From Acanthaster planci (Eukaryota > Echinodermata > Asteroidea > Valvatida > Acanthasteridae), in contig NW_019091476.1 in NCBI RefSeq assembly GCF_001949145.1, positions 282,010 to 346,009 on the forward strand: a DNA stretch of 64,000 nucleotides, written 5' to 3'. Made by a program: the position numbers and the translations under genes. Position 1 is the stretch's first letter. Every line of letters starts with the position of its first letter. This document shows, one piece after another, positions 25,101 through 37,015 of this stretch. The notes below the pieces were generated by a model, which saw only the letters and a list, made by a program, of their open reading frames with translations, was not told the DNA's origin and did not search any database.

Positions 25101-27532
25101 GTCACAAGAGGAGGCTAAAAGACCCTCTGCGGTCGGATGGAACAAAACATTCTGGACCACCTTAGCTAGCTTGGGGATGGTAACAACAGGTGTGGATAGG
25201 CTCTCTGTCAGACCACCTTCTGGTATGTCCCACAGCTTGATCTGCAGAGAGACAGAGAGAAAAATACAATTGTCAGGAAAGCCCATACAAATCCACAAAT
25301 ATTGTTATATCATGTCTGAAAGACAGGAATTGACTGGTGGTCCATAACCATCACATGCTAAGTTCGTAAAAGTGACTACCACTGTTTTTCATGCAACAGA
25401 AACAATATTTCACAAAGTTGCATGACCCTTTTTACTAACAAGTTCGTAATCATCCACAGCACAGCAGCCAAAAAACCCCCAGTGTGGACCACTGAAAAGT
25501 ACAGGGGTAGCTAATGGTCAGTTTCTCTCAGATTCCCTGAGTTTTACTAACTTTTTTTTTCAGAAATCCTCAAGAGCTATATCACCTTCTGGTCTAAACA
25601 GGTTTTAATATAATGTACAAAATAAAGAGCTGAAAAATCGCTTTCGTTCTGCGCACACAAGATCAAAAGAAATTAGCATGGCTCCTTCTACTAAGTCATG
25701 ACATATACACTGCGGAGAAATTAAAATTTGCAAGCAATGTTTCCAAAGTGAGGCTGCTTGCAGATAGATTTCCGGCCACAGACAGCAATCAGTGATGTTT
25801 CATTGTTTGGGTCAACACTTTGAGCTGGACATCTCTATCTTTCATAAAGGCCCAGTTTTCACTAATCAATGCAGAAAAGAGAATAACTGCCACGTGGCAA
25901 GGATCAAAACTTTTCACTGATAAGTAACAGCATTTTGGGGGGTCCAGGTTAGTAATCGATGTTTAATTATATACCGTGTTATCATTTGAACATGTGGCAA
26001 GCATGTAGTCATCGAAGGGTGAGAAATCCATATCTGTCACTAGAGATCCATGGGCATGCAACATGGGTAGTGATGACAAACCCCGTCCACATTTATCTAG
26101 TGGTATTATGCCCAAAGTGCCTCCACCTATTGAAGTAAACAATGGTAAGCAATTTTTTTTTCAGTAAATACATGTGTACAATGATTTTTACAAATGTACA
26201 TTAAAGACAAAATCATTCCAAACTGATGTCAATATCCAGTACCTGGGCCCAATTTCATGGCACTGCTTACCGTGAACAAAAGGTTTGGCTAATCACAACA
26301 GAAAATTCTTCTCTAAGGGTTAGCATATTTTACACGTCAGCTAAGAAATTTTGCTTCCGTAGGTTTCTTTGCTTACTTGCCTGGCATCCAATTTCTATGT
26401 TAGCACTGCAAGGACACAATGGCGATCGTCAGCTCTGTATATATTATGTGGCAGGCAAAGCCATGAAATTGAGCCCAGAGCTGGTAAATAGGCTGGCTAA
26501 AGACACTTAGGCTGTGTCCGAAACGGGCTTCCAGAGCTACGGCTAGGTCTATTGTCTGCGCGTCTCCACGCATTTCTAAGGCAGGGAAGACCTAGACCTA
26601 GCTCTACACAAGAGATTCGGATGCAGCCTTACAGTACAGCTTCAATTCTGAAAACCAGAGACATACTTTAAGTCAAATTCCTCCACCTTTATCAAATGCA
26701 CAATCAAAATTGCAACAACTGTTGAGGCTGCTTTTAAATTAACTGACTGCTTTCAAACCATTTCTGCGTGAAAGCAATTGTGCATCACTGGAAGCATGAG
26801 GCATATTACTTGTGTATGCCGTGTAAAGTGTACACAGCAAGCTACTGATATGCATCAACTGTAGTACACTGAGCTTTCTGTTCGATTTCCTTGAGGTAAG
26901 AAAATTTTGTGAGGGTGCAGCAGGCGGCACATGGCACTGGCTGTCCGCTCTTTAACTCTAGTCTGGTGAGTCTGCCACAAGAGGGCTCCTGAGTGCATTC
27001 AGCCGATAGGTTGATCCAGGAACAAACGCACTGACCCGTGTTGCTGGTGTTGAAGGCCATGAGAGTGCAGCTGGCCTTGATGTGGTTGCCGCATGATGAT
27101 GGCGACCCTGTACGCAGATCGCTGAACCAATGCTACAAGAACACAGGACATAAATCAAAGTGAAGCTTTATTCTTGGGTTGGGTGAAGGTAGTTGATGTT
27201 GGTTTGGGCAACTGATCACAATTGTGAAAGTCGTAGATCTGTACTGTGGACGAATACACGAAACAGCTTAAACATGGAAGTCTGTTAAAAGAAACAGCTG
27301 GTACTGAGTCTCTGGTTCACAACCCAATCTGAATAGATCCATTGCTATAGTGAAATCACACTCAAGCACATAGTCTTCTACTTCAAATTTAAAATGCCAT
27401 AAATTAGTTTCACTCATTAGTGAATATAGTGATTTTACAAAGAGATGCCCCAAAGGTATTCCCTCCACATACCTCTTTCTTGGCGACGTTTGCTGAGGCA
27501 TTCTTGAATTTAGATGTTTGGAAACGACTCAT
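10154..27532 (-). CDS. CORO7: Coronin-7 (CORO7 / POD1), 23 coding exons
   Basis: Coronin-7 is the long coronin with two tandem WD propellers; in animals it acts at the Golgi and on F-actin. Exons from 5' to 3' on the minus strand: 27532-27473, 27132-27036, 26126-25975, 25241-25055, 24643-24519, 24022-23936, 23457-23375, 22953-22841, 22584-22439, 22005-21910, 21375-21208, 20501-20376, 19274-19062, 17697-17505, 15533-15391, 15152-15048, 14442-14357, 13772-13634, 13083-12994, 12503-12387, 12088-11953, 10876-10785, 10240-10154. All junctions are GT-AG and phases agree throughout (2841 bases, 947 codons; human about 925). Residues 1-11 are MSRFQTSKFKN, the coronin start. Propeller 1 includes IKLWDIPEGG and VQIWDIGK and reaches LMPLYDPDTNM near 265-274. 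Residues 383-480 are a Lys/Pro/Ser-rich linker. A second SKFRH motif lies near 496, and propeller 2 carries ILVWDVPSEG, VKIWDLSSG and LVPYYDEDTN. The tail ends in EGVDEDEW. After the last exon either a tiny further exon or read-through to TAG at 10132-10130 supplies the stop. Confidence 0.95.
16571..16837. mobile_element. Foldback MITE inside a CORO7 intron
   Basis: The left end accagtggtgtattcgagtc and the reverse complement of the right end, accagtgtggtattcgagtc, form an imperfect terminal inverted repeat of about 50 bases. The next internal blocks, rich in caagtc and gacttg, also face each other. The 4-base sequence ctat flanks both sides (16567-16570 and 16838-16841), consistent with a short target duplication. 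It is non-coding and lies between the CORO7 exons at 17697-17505 and 15533-15391. Confidence 0.75.
18230..19042. other. Assembly gap (813 N) within a CORO7 intron
   Basis: The bases are undetermined. The exons on either side (19274-19062 and 17697-17505) join in phase 0. They give an ungapped match to the family around GGLIGFVD-LNKPGKL, so no coding exon appears to be lost in the gap. Confidence 0.95.
20880..21140. repeat. Degenerate caagtc-rich repeat in a CORO7 intron
   Basis: Several loosely repeated blocks such as cctcacaagttatttcac, cctcacaaatcttttcac and gtcaatcacaagtcattcac lie between the CORO7 exons at 21375-21208 and 20501-20376. They resemble the interior of the foldback element at 16571-16837 and a block near 60400-60560. 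They may be remnants of the same family. No terminal repeats could be fixed. Confidence 0.35.
26510..26628. mobile_element. PIF/Harbinger-like MITE in a CORO7 intron
   Basis: The left end ggctgtgtccgaaacgggct and the reverse complement of the right end ggctgcatccgaatctcttg are related. The inner segments gagctacggctaggtct and gagctaggtctaggtct also pair. The element is 119 bases and is flanked by TTA on both sides (26507-26509 and 26629-26631). TTA is the usual target duplication of PIF/Harbinger transposons. It carries no gene and must depend on a transposase elsewhere. It lies between CORO7 coding exons 2 and 3. Confidence 0.8.
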
Positions 27533-28125
27533 TCTACCACTAGTGCCAGTCTTGACTCTAGAGGCAAACATATTTAATCATGACATAACATGATAAACAA
27601 GACTGAATTAACTTTATCAGACATAGTTAGTAGATCTGCAAGACTGGTTGATTGTGGTGCAGTTGATTGTTCACCTCATTAAACAATCTTGCACAACTAT
27701 GACAGAAAGAATATCACCAGCTGATAACAGAAAAATATCGTCAAATTGTACAAAACGGTCCACTGACTGCTTGCACCCAACAGACATAAACTATGTCATA
27801 CTCATAGGCCTACCTCAATACCTGTTCTGTCATTTACCAAAATATAAAAAGAAAGCAAAATGTGAACCAGAAAACAATATTAGGACAAGTTTGGAGGCTG
27901 AAGTTGAAAAGTCGTGAACTTGAAAATAATCGGACAGAATATTCAAATGCGTCGTGCATTTGTTGTACACCCAAATCAATCATGTCAATCCCTGCAGATG
28001 CTGCGTATACGTAGGCCTACACTGGTGAAAGTATTTCTCCTCGTTAACAAGTTTATTTCCTGGCCCAGAGCGACAGCTGGAAACTGCATTCAGTTCTGGT
28101 GCTAAAAAATATCAGTGTTTTTACC
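27533..28125 (-). other. CORO7: CORO7 5' untranslated exon part and probable first intron
   Basis: Upstream of the CORO7 start codon the minus strand reads tgcctctag|agtcaagactggc, a good acceptor, so the untranslated part of the first coding exon is probably 27557-27533. A matching donor, gtgaaag|gtaaaaac, lies at 28125/28124. A non-coding first exon above that point is therefore likely. This is inferred from splice signals only, without transcript evidence. Confidence 0.45.
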
Positions 28126-28830
28126 TTTCACTGATGATGGTCCTTGGTGTACTCCAAAAACTTGTAAAATGACCAGCCACTACGTGCCGAAGTACCTAGT
28201 CACAACTGCGGAAGTGCTCTGATCAGCGCGCACCGCGCTACATTCACATGACAATACACGCCCCCTGGTGTTGACAGGGTTCATCGGCGTGGCGGAAACA
28301 GGTGCAATACTTGCCACGCGGGTATGGTCTACAACTCTGCTGCACTGCAAACTGCAAGCGAAATGGAAGTACACGTAAATTTTGGCCTGTCCGAATTATC
28401 TGGCTGTGGCTAGATGTAACACATATATTCACACAAAAAGCTAGGAGCCTCAAGCTTGCTGCTTCCTAAACAGCACGTGCTATTTCGAGCCGCAGCCAAG
28501 ATAACGGGACACTGACATGGAAGATACCTGCTGGATGACTGATGGCGCCCTCTGTACTCTTCATAATCGTCGCCTCGACGTCACGCTCAACAAAAAAGAC
28601 CCAAAAGTGAATGCGAAGAAGATGACCAAGTTGAAGGGTCTGTAGGCTTACAAAAGGAATATGGAGAGGAAAAATAGACTTGTGCTGTGTTAACAGGATA
28701 AAAAAACAAATAAATGAATAAAATAAAACGACTGATCTCTCTATTATGATAGTGCAGATACAGATGAGGATCTGAAACAACCAGCCGCCCACGCGCGGTA
28801 GATTCCACGACCGGAAAACAAAGCAGAAAG
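28126..28830 (-). promoter_or_regulatory. Probable CORO7 promoter and first-exon region
   Basis: The sequence upstream of the putative CORO7 first exon is noticeably richer in CpG than the flanking introns, for example around 28225-28320 and 28560-28590. It includes a CRE-like cgacgtcac at about 28577. No TATA box could be assigned. The open frames on the minus strand here are not recognisable proteins. Confidence 0.35.
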
Positions 28831-31800
28831 GGCCAAAAAGACTGTAAAAATCAGTAAATTAAAGTGACAATCCAAAAACCACCATACGGGATACCCCCAT
28901 TTAAAACTGGCTGCCCCTCCCTCAAGACAGTTCAGCCCGAATTCTTAACTTAAGTAAAGATCAAATTAAAAATTGACAAACAATACCGAATTCCAACATT
29001 AGTAAGTACGACTGGTGAATCTCGGCCGACTGAAAGCTGTTTAAATCAAGTGGAGTTTTCAGAACGGGAAAATGGGTGTTTAAGTTATTAAAACATGTTT
29101 AAGCAGAATATCGGAACAGTGCAATATTGTATGATAGGAATAGCATTATAGGTTGAATATGACACGTATTTATTGCATTTTTTTGTAACAATTACAAACA
29201 GATGTTGACATCGAGGGAGTGTGAGGGAGTACTAAGCATTGTAGGTGGTTCAAGGTCGCATGCCTGCCCCACAACAGGTGATGAGTGGTCTAGCATTGTC
29301 CTACAGATGTCAAAATAATTGGCCCATCCACAATACACCACACGCTCCGTTGGAGTAACACAGTCAGAAGCGTGGAGTATGTACGCCCAACAATGAGAAC
29401 AATGGCGGTTGGAATCAGATAATAAAATATTGATTTGGGCGATGATCTGAAACTGTTTCCTGTCTGAAACTTTCAGACCTGTCACACAGCGACTCTAAGT
29501 TTATCATTATTCTGATGAGATTTGTTTTTATTAATGCTTTTAACATCAGTTTAAAAAAAACGGGTGTATTTTGGCAAAAATAACCAAAATGCATGGGTTG
29601 GTTTTCTCCTGTTGGTGCCTGGATTTCTTTGACAAATAATTTGGCGAGGACTACGATTGGTGATGTAGGCCTACTAATAATTACTTAATCAAAGAAAAAT
29701 ATCCGAACTAATTTTGAGATATGACCACTAAGTTTCAGTAGAAAGTGGCACTTTCAAGTGTCTTTGCTTAATTGCGACAAGTTACCAGAATAAAATGGTG
29801 GCCTGTACAATTTTTCAGTCAACAGTCGTCGTACATGTAGGTCATGCAGTCTGATTTACATAAATTTGCTTCCATCAAACCAGGATAAAATTCATTAGGT
29901 TTCAAAATTAGTTAATGTAGTTAATGAGCAACCAGTGATTACGATGAATTTTTCGAAGTCGAATTGACGGCTGTTGGAAGTGGAAAACTGATCTGAGAAC
30001 CCTTCACACCCCCGAGACAATTTGTGGTCTGGTTCGCTTCACTCAGCACCGAGTTCTCGTCTATGCTGGGTCTTTACGGAGCGTCACGCACGCTGTGTGC
30101 GAGTTTACATTCACCTTTCACCACCTGAGAGTAAGTGCTCGGCCAGTTTTTATGGAAGGTTAAACTAGTTAACAGAAACGGCGCGCCTGCAAAGGTGGCC
30201 GATTTTTTTTTGTTGAATATATTTTAAGAATTTATCTTATCATTTTATTTAGAGCAGGGAATTCCAACAATTTTCATCGAAACTTGCTTTTATTCCCATT
30301 CATAGTTTAAATTATTCTATCAACCCATGTTTCCCTGTTAGTGGGACATACAGGCCCAGTATATGAACTTTCATTGTTCATTTTACTAGCTTGTATTGAT
30401 GGCAGGTAGCACACCCAAAAACGTCACTTAGTCGGTTGTTTTTATATCATTCTTTTCGGCATCGGAAGCATCCCAGCATCCTGTGTCGGTCAAAGACAAT
30501 TTGAGTACTCACTGTTCATCGATGAAGGGGACCGGGGTTAGTAGGGTGCTGAAATTATGAGTAGGCAGCCGGGGGTGCCCACATTTTGGAAGGGACACTG
30601 GAAAGCATATGGGCTGCCTGTGTACGTTTAAAACTTGCAGGGGGGGGGATCCAGGAAGGACCATCGACTTCTGTTTGAGCCACCTGTCCCCCCCCCGTAG
30701 TTAGGCCACTGCTGATTGGTATTCAAGCTTTTGAAGTGTACGGCTAATGGATTACGGGAAAACATATGTAGACGATGTGGCCGTCAGTCTTCTCCCTATT
30801 TTTCGGTAGGCATAGTACACGGGCGTTGTTGGAGGCAAACGACTTGTTGCTTGATGGGGAAATGTGAACTTTAATAACGTGGCTACGGTGAAGCAAGGCA
30901 ACTTCAATCAGTTCCTCCATGTTTCAAGCAACACCAAGGCATTCTTGTGCATTCTTTTTTACGACGGATTTATGCATGACGCAGTTGCCCATTAAGTTAG
31001 GCCTCATCCTTGAATTGCTGGCTGGGTGACTATTCGCGATATTTTCTTAGCCGTTCGTCGGAATAAAGCTCGGAATCGGTGAAGCAGAAAACAATATAAA
31101 ATGTGCCCTTCTACCGTGACAATCTATGAATGTACAAAGGATTGTAACAATAGAATACAGGGGAAGCTAAAAGAAATCGTTTGTGGATGTTATTCAGGTT
31201 TTATTTCGATTGTCCCTTCTCGTCAGCACGTACGTTTGCTCATAAACATTCATTGTGTACCTTCGAAGTCTGCATGCTATTTTCTCTATCCATAAATCTG
31301 GAGAGGAAAATAAACCAAAGTGAACCTACATTTTGATAAGCTGAAATGGGCAGTCAGATGATTTTAGTCACAATTGTAACTGGTGTAATGCATGTGCATC
31401 GGACACAAAAAAGGGAATATAAATCTTAAGCTTGGAAAAACTGGCGCACAGCGTGGTGGTGATACGTATTATGGATTAATTCTGATTTAGGGGAGGACGG
31501 TCTGCGTATAGTGGTTAAATCATGGAGGTGTTCCTTCCTCCATGGTTAAATATAAAGAAGAGAATTCTTCTTTTCAACTTGAACAGAAATTAGTCCGTCA
31601 CCGGTTTCCCAACCCTGACAATGGAATCAAGGTTGGCTTCAGTTAGCTGTAAACTGCTATCACCGAGGTCATTGCAGTTTCTTTTCTGCACGAAAAAAAA
31701 TCCACATCTTCTGATAGTTGAAGTAGATTTCATCGGGCTGCGAATAGCTCCCATTGGGCTCTTTGCTCGGTTGACCCCATTTCGCAAGTTAAAATAAACT

Positions 31801-33971
31801 TATGAGAAATGCAAACTTTGATGACATGGTGGTCATCTGTTATGTCGATCCTCTCGATTTCTCATATAGACCCAGTTTTTATCTGCATTCGAAATTTAAA
31901 TCCGTATAGACATTTTTCAGCTAACACATCTCGATTTCGGCGTCATATTTGTGAAATCCCAATCCTGCGTGGACTGATCTTGTAAATATTGCACCCAACA
32001 CCCGTCAAATGCCACCCGGGTACCACCAGCCTTCTCCCCTTCTCCATTCCAAGTCTGGAGTCGTTCACATTATCGCACAAACACATCAACTTCACACCTC
32101 ACTCCGTAATTTTTGATGAACCGCGAACGACTCCGATTTCCCGGCGGGGCCCCCTTGCTTGGTGCCGGCCCGAGTCGGAAGGAAAATCCATGGTGGTTTG
32201 CACTTGCCACGAGGGTCGTATAAAGTAAAGTTATAAAAGTGACTCATATATCGGCAATGCATCGATGATTGAGTGATTGCTGAGCCGGGCTGTTCAAATG
32301 CAAGTACAGGTCAAAACCACACAAATACCAAGAAAAGAGAGGCAAAAAATGAAAAATAAACAGCGAAACTACATGTTACAAAAGCAACGGTTAACAAAAC
32401 CGAAAAATATCAAAGCAATTAACAAACGTATTTGTGAAATTCCGTCGAACTCATCGAACTCGGACAGATTGAATAAACGACAACTTAATGCCCTTTGACT
32501 ACGCCTGAATCCAACTGCCAAGATTGCTACCTCTACGAGTTAAATGACATGCAGGAAAGATCATGAGGAACTGATGGAAACTTTAAGATATAAAACTTTT
32601 TCATGTGTAACAGGACCCAAAATGATGTACATGCGTGTCACTGTGACAAACTCACGATTCCTTTACAAGTTTGAACGATGTTTTAACTTCGTGGACCAAG
32701 TCGTCCACTTGTTTTTTGTCAGCATGTGGAAATGGTTGTCGCAAGTTTTCAGAACTAGGCACTATTACTTTCGGCGAGTTAATAGCTAAAGGCTATTCAC
32801 TCGTGTGGCCCTAATCTTGACCCCAGGCGGTCGGACAGGTGTTGCTGGACAAACCATTGTGCTTTTGCTACCTGGTGATCCAACAAGACGATCGGCTTTT
32901 AGTGTAGAGATCGATACAACAAGTTGTAAGCTAGATCGTAACAATGCAGATTACAAGACCTTTCCGGAATTATTGACCCTTCATAGTTCTTTTATTTTCC
33001 TGGCATTTGAATTTCCAGTTTTACAGGAAGGAATACGTTGGTGAGCTGTGCACGTATTAAGTTTTCGAAGGAAGATTTCCACTATGATTTCCACCTCTTT
33101 GCAACCTGAGAGCCGAAGGTTCTGAACTTTTACGTTAATTTTACGCTAAAATTTCTTAGATTGTCCATCATGAAAATCATCCAAGCTAATCATATAATAT
33201 GTCTTCGTCCTTTTGGGGACGATGGCTACTTTAAGCAGGTAGTGTTGAAATTTTAGCATCAACCTAAACGAGTAGAATAATCAATATATTGATGAGATTA
33301 GGTGACATGACATGTGCTACTCTAGTGTCGGCATGATGAGTAATTAGAATAATCTATAATCTGTTTGAGGATTAAATGGTGTTACATTGACAGTGAAAAT
33401 GTCCCCAGGGTGCGTCATCATATGTCAGTAGTACTATAGCAGTGTTTGTGTGCTGCGCTGGTGGACAGACTCGCCAGCCCAAATCTCATGAATTCTGTAT
33501 GAGCGTCTAGCCAGTGCGCTGCATCCATTAGGTTGCAGGTCCAATTTAAACTCGATTTGAACCTCAGTAACCTCGCCATTTTGACCATCACTCAGTCCAA
33601 CCATAGAGCTACAAACCTATGGTCCAACGCACTCTAAACTATGGCAGTAGGCACATCTGAGTGGAGTGCAGTGGGGCGGAATGCAACCCAGTTGGAAATT
33701 AATGTTAAAGTCAAATACAGGGTTGCCAATGGAAGCAAACAGGGACGGCAAACTTGTTATACTAATGTCAAAAACATAGACAAGACCATGTTATAATCCG
33801 TTGCGAAAGTACATGTACATGTATTCCCAAATCAGCATTTATCTTCTCATAGTAACTTTAAGGTCCACTTGAAATGTAAATGGAACGGAATGGTATCGGG
33901 AAGAACACATCTTGCCCCGTTCTCTGCCAACGCGCCTGAACTATGGGCACTGCAGACACAGTAAATACTAT
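28831..33971. other. Long intergenic region, no gene recognised
   Basis: I examined both strands for exons of the flanking gene families and saw none. The region contains homopolymer runs (G run near 30640-30648, C run near 30689-30697) and AT-rich sequence. A weakly tRNA-like stretch lies near 33490-33550, too degenerate to call. It could hold distal regulatory DNA for the protocadherin or CORO7, but nothing in the sequence proves that. Confidence 0.4.
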
Positions 33972-34705
33972 TGTAACAATCTCGACTTCTTAACTGGCCC
34001 AAGTGCACGGACAATTCAGACTTGGAAGAAATGTTTGTTGACAAACAGAAGTTGGTCAGGAATACGAGTCTCTTTTATTTTCAAAACTTCGCCTCATTCA
34101 AAGCTTCTCACAGTCAAACAGGGAGCTGTTGAAGAAAATCCTCCTGTTTGCTAAAAGTATTTCACTGCAGCAAAATAATTCACAAAACAAGCATTTTCTC
34201 AACACGAAAACACTTCATAGGCTGAAAGCATCGGAAGTGGTCTCATCAGACTTTAGCTCTCTGCTCGCAAAGTTTCAACTCGATTTCTCAACACACTTTC
34301 GGGGTTTTATACTCTACAAATCTACCATAATTAACATAGTTAACTGAATATAAGTCATAAGTAAATTATGCATTAAAGTTACATCACCCTGTTCTAAGTT
34401 AATGACTAATTCCATTGACCAATCAGTCTAAAACCAAATGATGTAAATCCATGACTATTATCAATTTCTTATAAAAGTTCCACCCCTTCATTTCAAAGAT
34501 ATATTATTCCATAAAAAGGACAATTAGTTGTGGGTGCACTGGCCTCAGCCCCCAAATTCCAAGTAACCATCCAAGTTTTATATATCAATGGGTCAACTGG
34601 CCTTAATGAACGTCTGGTGTTTGATTCATTGACCACTACACTTTTCTGGAAACTTAAAGGTGCATCCTGTACCCCACCTGTTCACAAAATCTTAACATTG
34701 TTGCA
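33972..34705 (-). repeat. 3' LTR of the gypsy-like element (left copy)
   Basis: This is 734 bases and closely similar to 37016-37040 plus 38229-38856. The terminal bases tgtaacaa and ttgttgca form the short inverted ends typical of LTRs. Compared with the right copy it lacks about 70 bases adjoining the foldback insertion. It also has a longer stretch in the middle, for example around 34225-34290 and 34425-34475, that the right copy lacks. Confidence 0.9.
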
Positions 34706-35316
34706 TCCCCCAATTTCTCAAGAGAAAAGCTGTGTTTTCCCGAAAAAAATAATGTACAAATAATAATAAACATCCGATCAAGTGACTTGATATTTAATTT
34801 TTCATTGTCCATCTAGTTGTTCACGTTCCTCCTTTAAGATTAATAATGTTAGTTGCAGTTCTTGTCATGATGGCTCCATGCTCCTGTAACTTGAAGTAGA
34901 GGGTTAGACATGGAAATGGTTCGATCATCCACCTTACAAATATGTATGCGCAATTTGGCAGATCACTGAGCAAATTGTATTACATGCAATTAGAAAAACA
35001 ATTAAGCACATTAGTTCATAAAAATCAAATACTTTATGAACCATTTAGATCCGACCAGTACTTTCAGTTTAACCTTCTGTTGGTACAGTTAATAATATAC
35101 GAAATTATCAATTATAAACTCTAACTACACTCTAACTATTGGTACCCATAATAATAAAGTATTTGTTTATCACATTTAACATACTTAAGGATCATTCTAA
35201 AGTATTTCTAGTACATTTGAGATAGTGCATCTGCATTGCTGTTATTTGTTCCTGGTTTATGTTCAATCTTAATCTTGTATAGTTGTAACAACAATTACCA
35301 TCCCACTAGTCTTCGA

Positions 35317-35580
35317 TTATTGGCCTTCATTTGTTCTAGCCAAGTGAGGGGTTTGTGGTTTGTCTGAAATAGTGAAAGGTCTGCCATACAAGTACTTGTG
35401 AAGCTTCTGTACTGCCCACACTATTGCCAAGCATTCTTTCTCACTGATAGGGTAGTTTTCCTCTCTTGGCAACAATTTTCGACTTACATGTAAATACATC
35501 ACAAGGTGTTCTTCCCCATCTTTTCCTTTCTGGCTAAGGACATTGCCTAGTCCTCGATTCGATGCATCTGTCTGTAACAC
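35317..35580 (-). pseudogene. RNase H domain fragment of the retrotransposon polyprotein
   Basis: The minus-strand frame carries the RNase H pattern of Ty3/gypsy polyproteins: TDASNRGLGNVLSQ, then SRKLLPREENYPISEKECLA, then IVWAVQKLHKYLYG. The first Asp and the Glu of the SEKE block are catalytic-type positions. The reverse transcriptase fingers and palm that should precede it are absent. The sequence upstream runs directly into gag remains, so an internal deletion joined the two. It is not functional. Confidence 0.9.
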
Positions 35581-35799
35581 AAAATCTTTTGAGAAGTCTG
35601 GGCTAACATTTATAGGCCTTCACTTGATCCTGTTTATTTATCGTTTTTTGAGAACCTGAATTTGAATTGGAATAATTTCCAGTTGATGACTTTGCTTTGT
35701 CTTTGTCATATTTGGACCCCTTGTGCCCATTAGGATGAGGCCTGTTGGCTTACCACCCCAATCTCCAGGTTTTGGCCTTTGCCACCCCCCTGCTGGCTC

Positions 35800-36571
35800 A
35801 TTACACCTTTCCTAACTGTGACATAGTCATCAGCTAGTTCAGCCATTCGATCGACACTATCCGGTTTCTTTTCTCTTAGCCAAACAACTAAATCCCTCGG
35901 CATTTGGTTGTAGGCCTGTTCTTATACCATAACCTTTTTCATATCCGACAAATCCTCCACTCTATCTACATCCATCCATCTTGTAAACATCTGATCTATC
36001 TTTACTATCCATTCTCTGTAGGACTCATAGTTTCCTTTCCTACTATGCCGGAACTTTTGTCTGTAAGCATCAGCATTCAGCAGGTACCTCTGTACGATAA
36101 CTCTTTTCAAGCTATCATAGCTACCTAAATATGCCAAAGCAATACCTGTATAAGCTTCTCTAGCTTTTTTCCGTCAATTGTGGTGCAAGGAATTTTGCCC
36201 ATATTTCTCTGGAACATGTGTGCATGACCATAAGATTTTCAAAAGTCTGTATGTAAATGTCAATATCATCAGAGTCCTTTAGTTTTGGAACTTGAACATT
36301 TGGCACTTCTATTTCCCTGACTTCTCTCATCTTCTTCTCTTCTCATATCTTTATTTGAAGCCATTAACCTTTGAATCTCTAACTCACGCTCTTTCTGTAG
36401 CAATTTAATCCTTTCTAATTCCAGTTGCAGTTGCAAATTAAACTGGTCATTTGACACTCCATCATTTTCATTTCTTTGAGTATATGCCAGCTCATCATCA
36501 TTAGTTTGATCCATCAGGGACTTTGTGAATAATCTAGTCTGGATTCTATCCCTAGAACTATTCATATACAC
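35800..36571 (-). pseudogene. Gag remnant of the retrotransposon, frameshifted
   Basis: Two minus-strand frames, at 36571-36269 and 36137-35922, with out-of-frame material between and after them, have gag character. There is a Glu/Lys/Arg-rich coiled-coil-like N-terminal part (LQLELERIKLLQKERELEIQ). It is followed by a capsid-like segment with YDSLKRVIVQRY, YRQKFR and YESYREWIVKIDQMF. Stops and frame changes separate the pieces. No zinc knuckle was found. Assignment is by pattern and position between the primer-binding site and the RNase H fragment. Confidence 0.75.
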
Positions 36572-37015
36572 TTAAAACATTGATAGTGCTCAAAGTATAC
36601 ACATAACTCAGCATATACAATTACTTGTAAATGAATTCTGCCAATTTGCACATACCTGCAAGGAGAATGACTTACCACTGTACCAATGTCTGAAGACCCT
36701 TTCCATGCAATCTCTTCTACACCGCTCACTTTGCTGCACCTGCCTTGTCCTCAGGTCCCCTTGTCCGCAGGTCACTGTCACAGCCTGCGTTGAGATCGGA
36801 TTCTAATCCTCTTCTTTAGTATGCTTGGCCCCTTCGGTAGTCACACCAACTTCAGCGGATCTTCTTTTGGTCTTGTCTTCCTGCCCCTGGTCCAAATCAC
36901 GTGTTCGCCGAAAGGCTCAGAAGTTCAGTTCCTCTTACTCTGCCGTCTTTTGATTTGCGCTATGCCGAGGGTGCTCATAGCTTTCTCTCTTCAGAAGATC
37001 CCGACGTTGCCGCCA

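Noticed and set aside
33470-33560. tRNA-like or SINE-like stretch
   Set aside because: Only loose resemblance to internal promoter boxes. No cloverleaf or second copy was found in the window.
28126-33971. Search for a PAM16-like gene next to CORO7, as in human
   Set aside because: No sequence resembling the PAM16 start or its J-like domain was seen on either strand.
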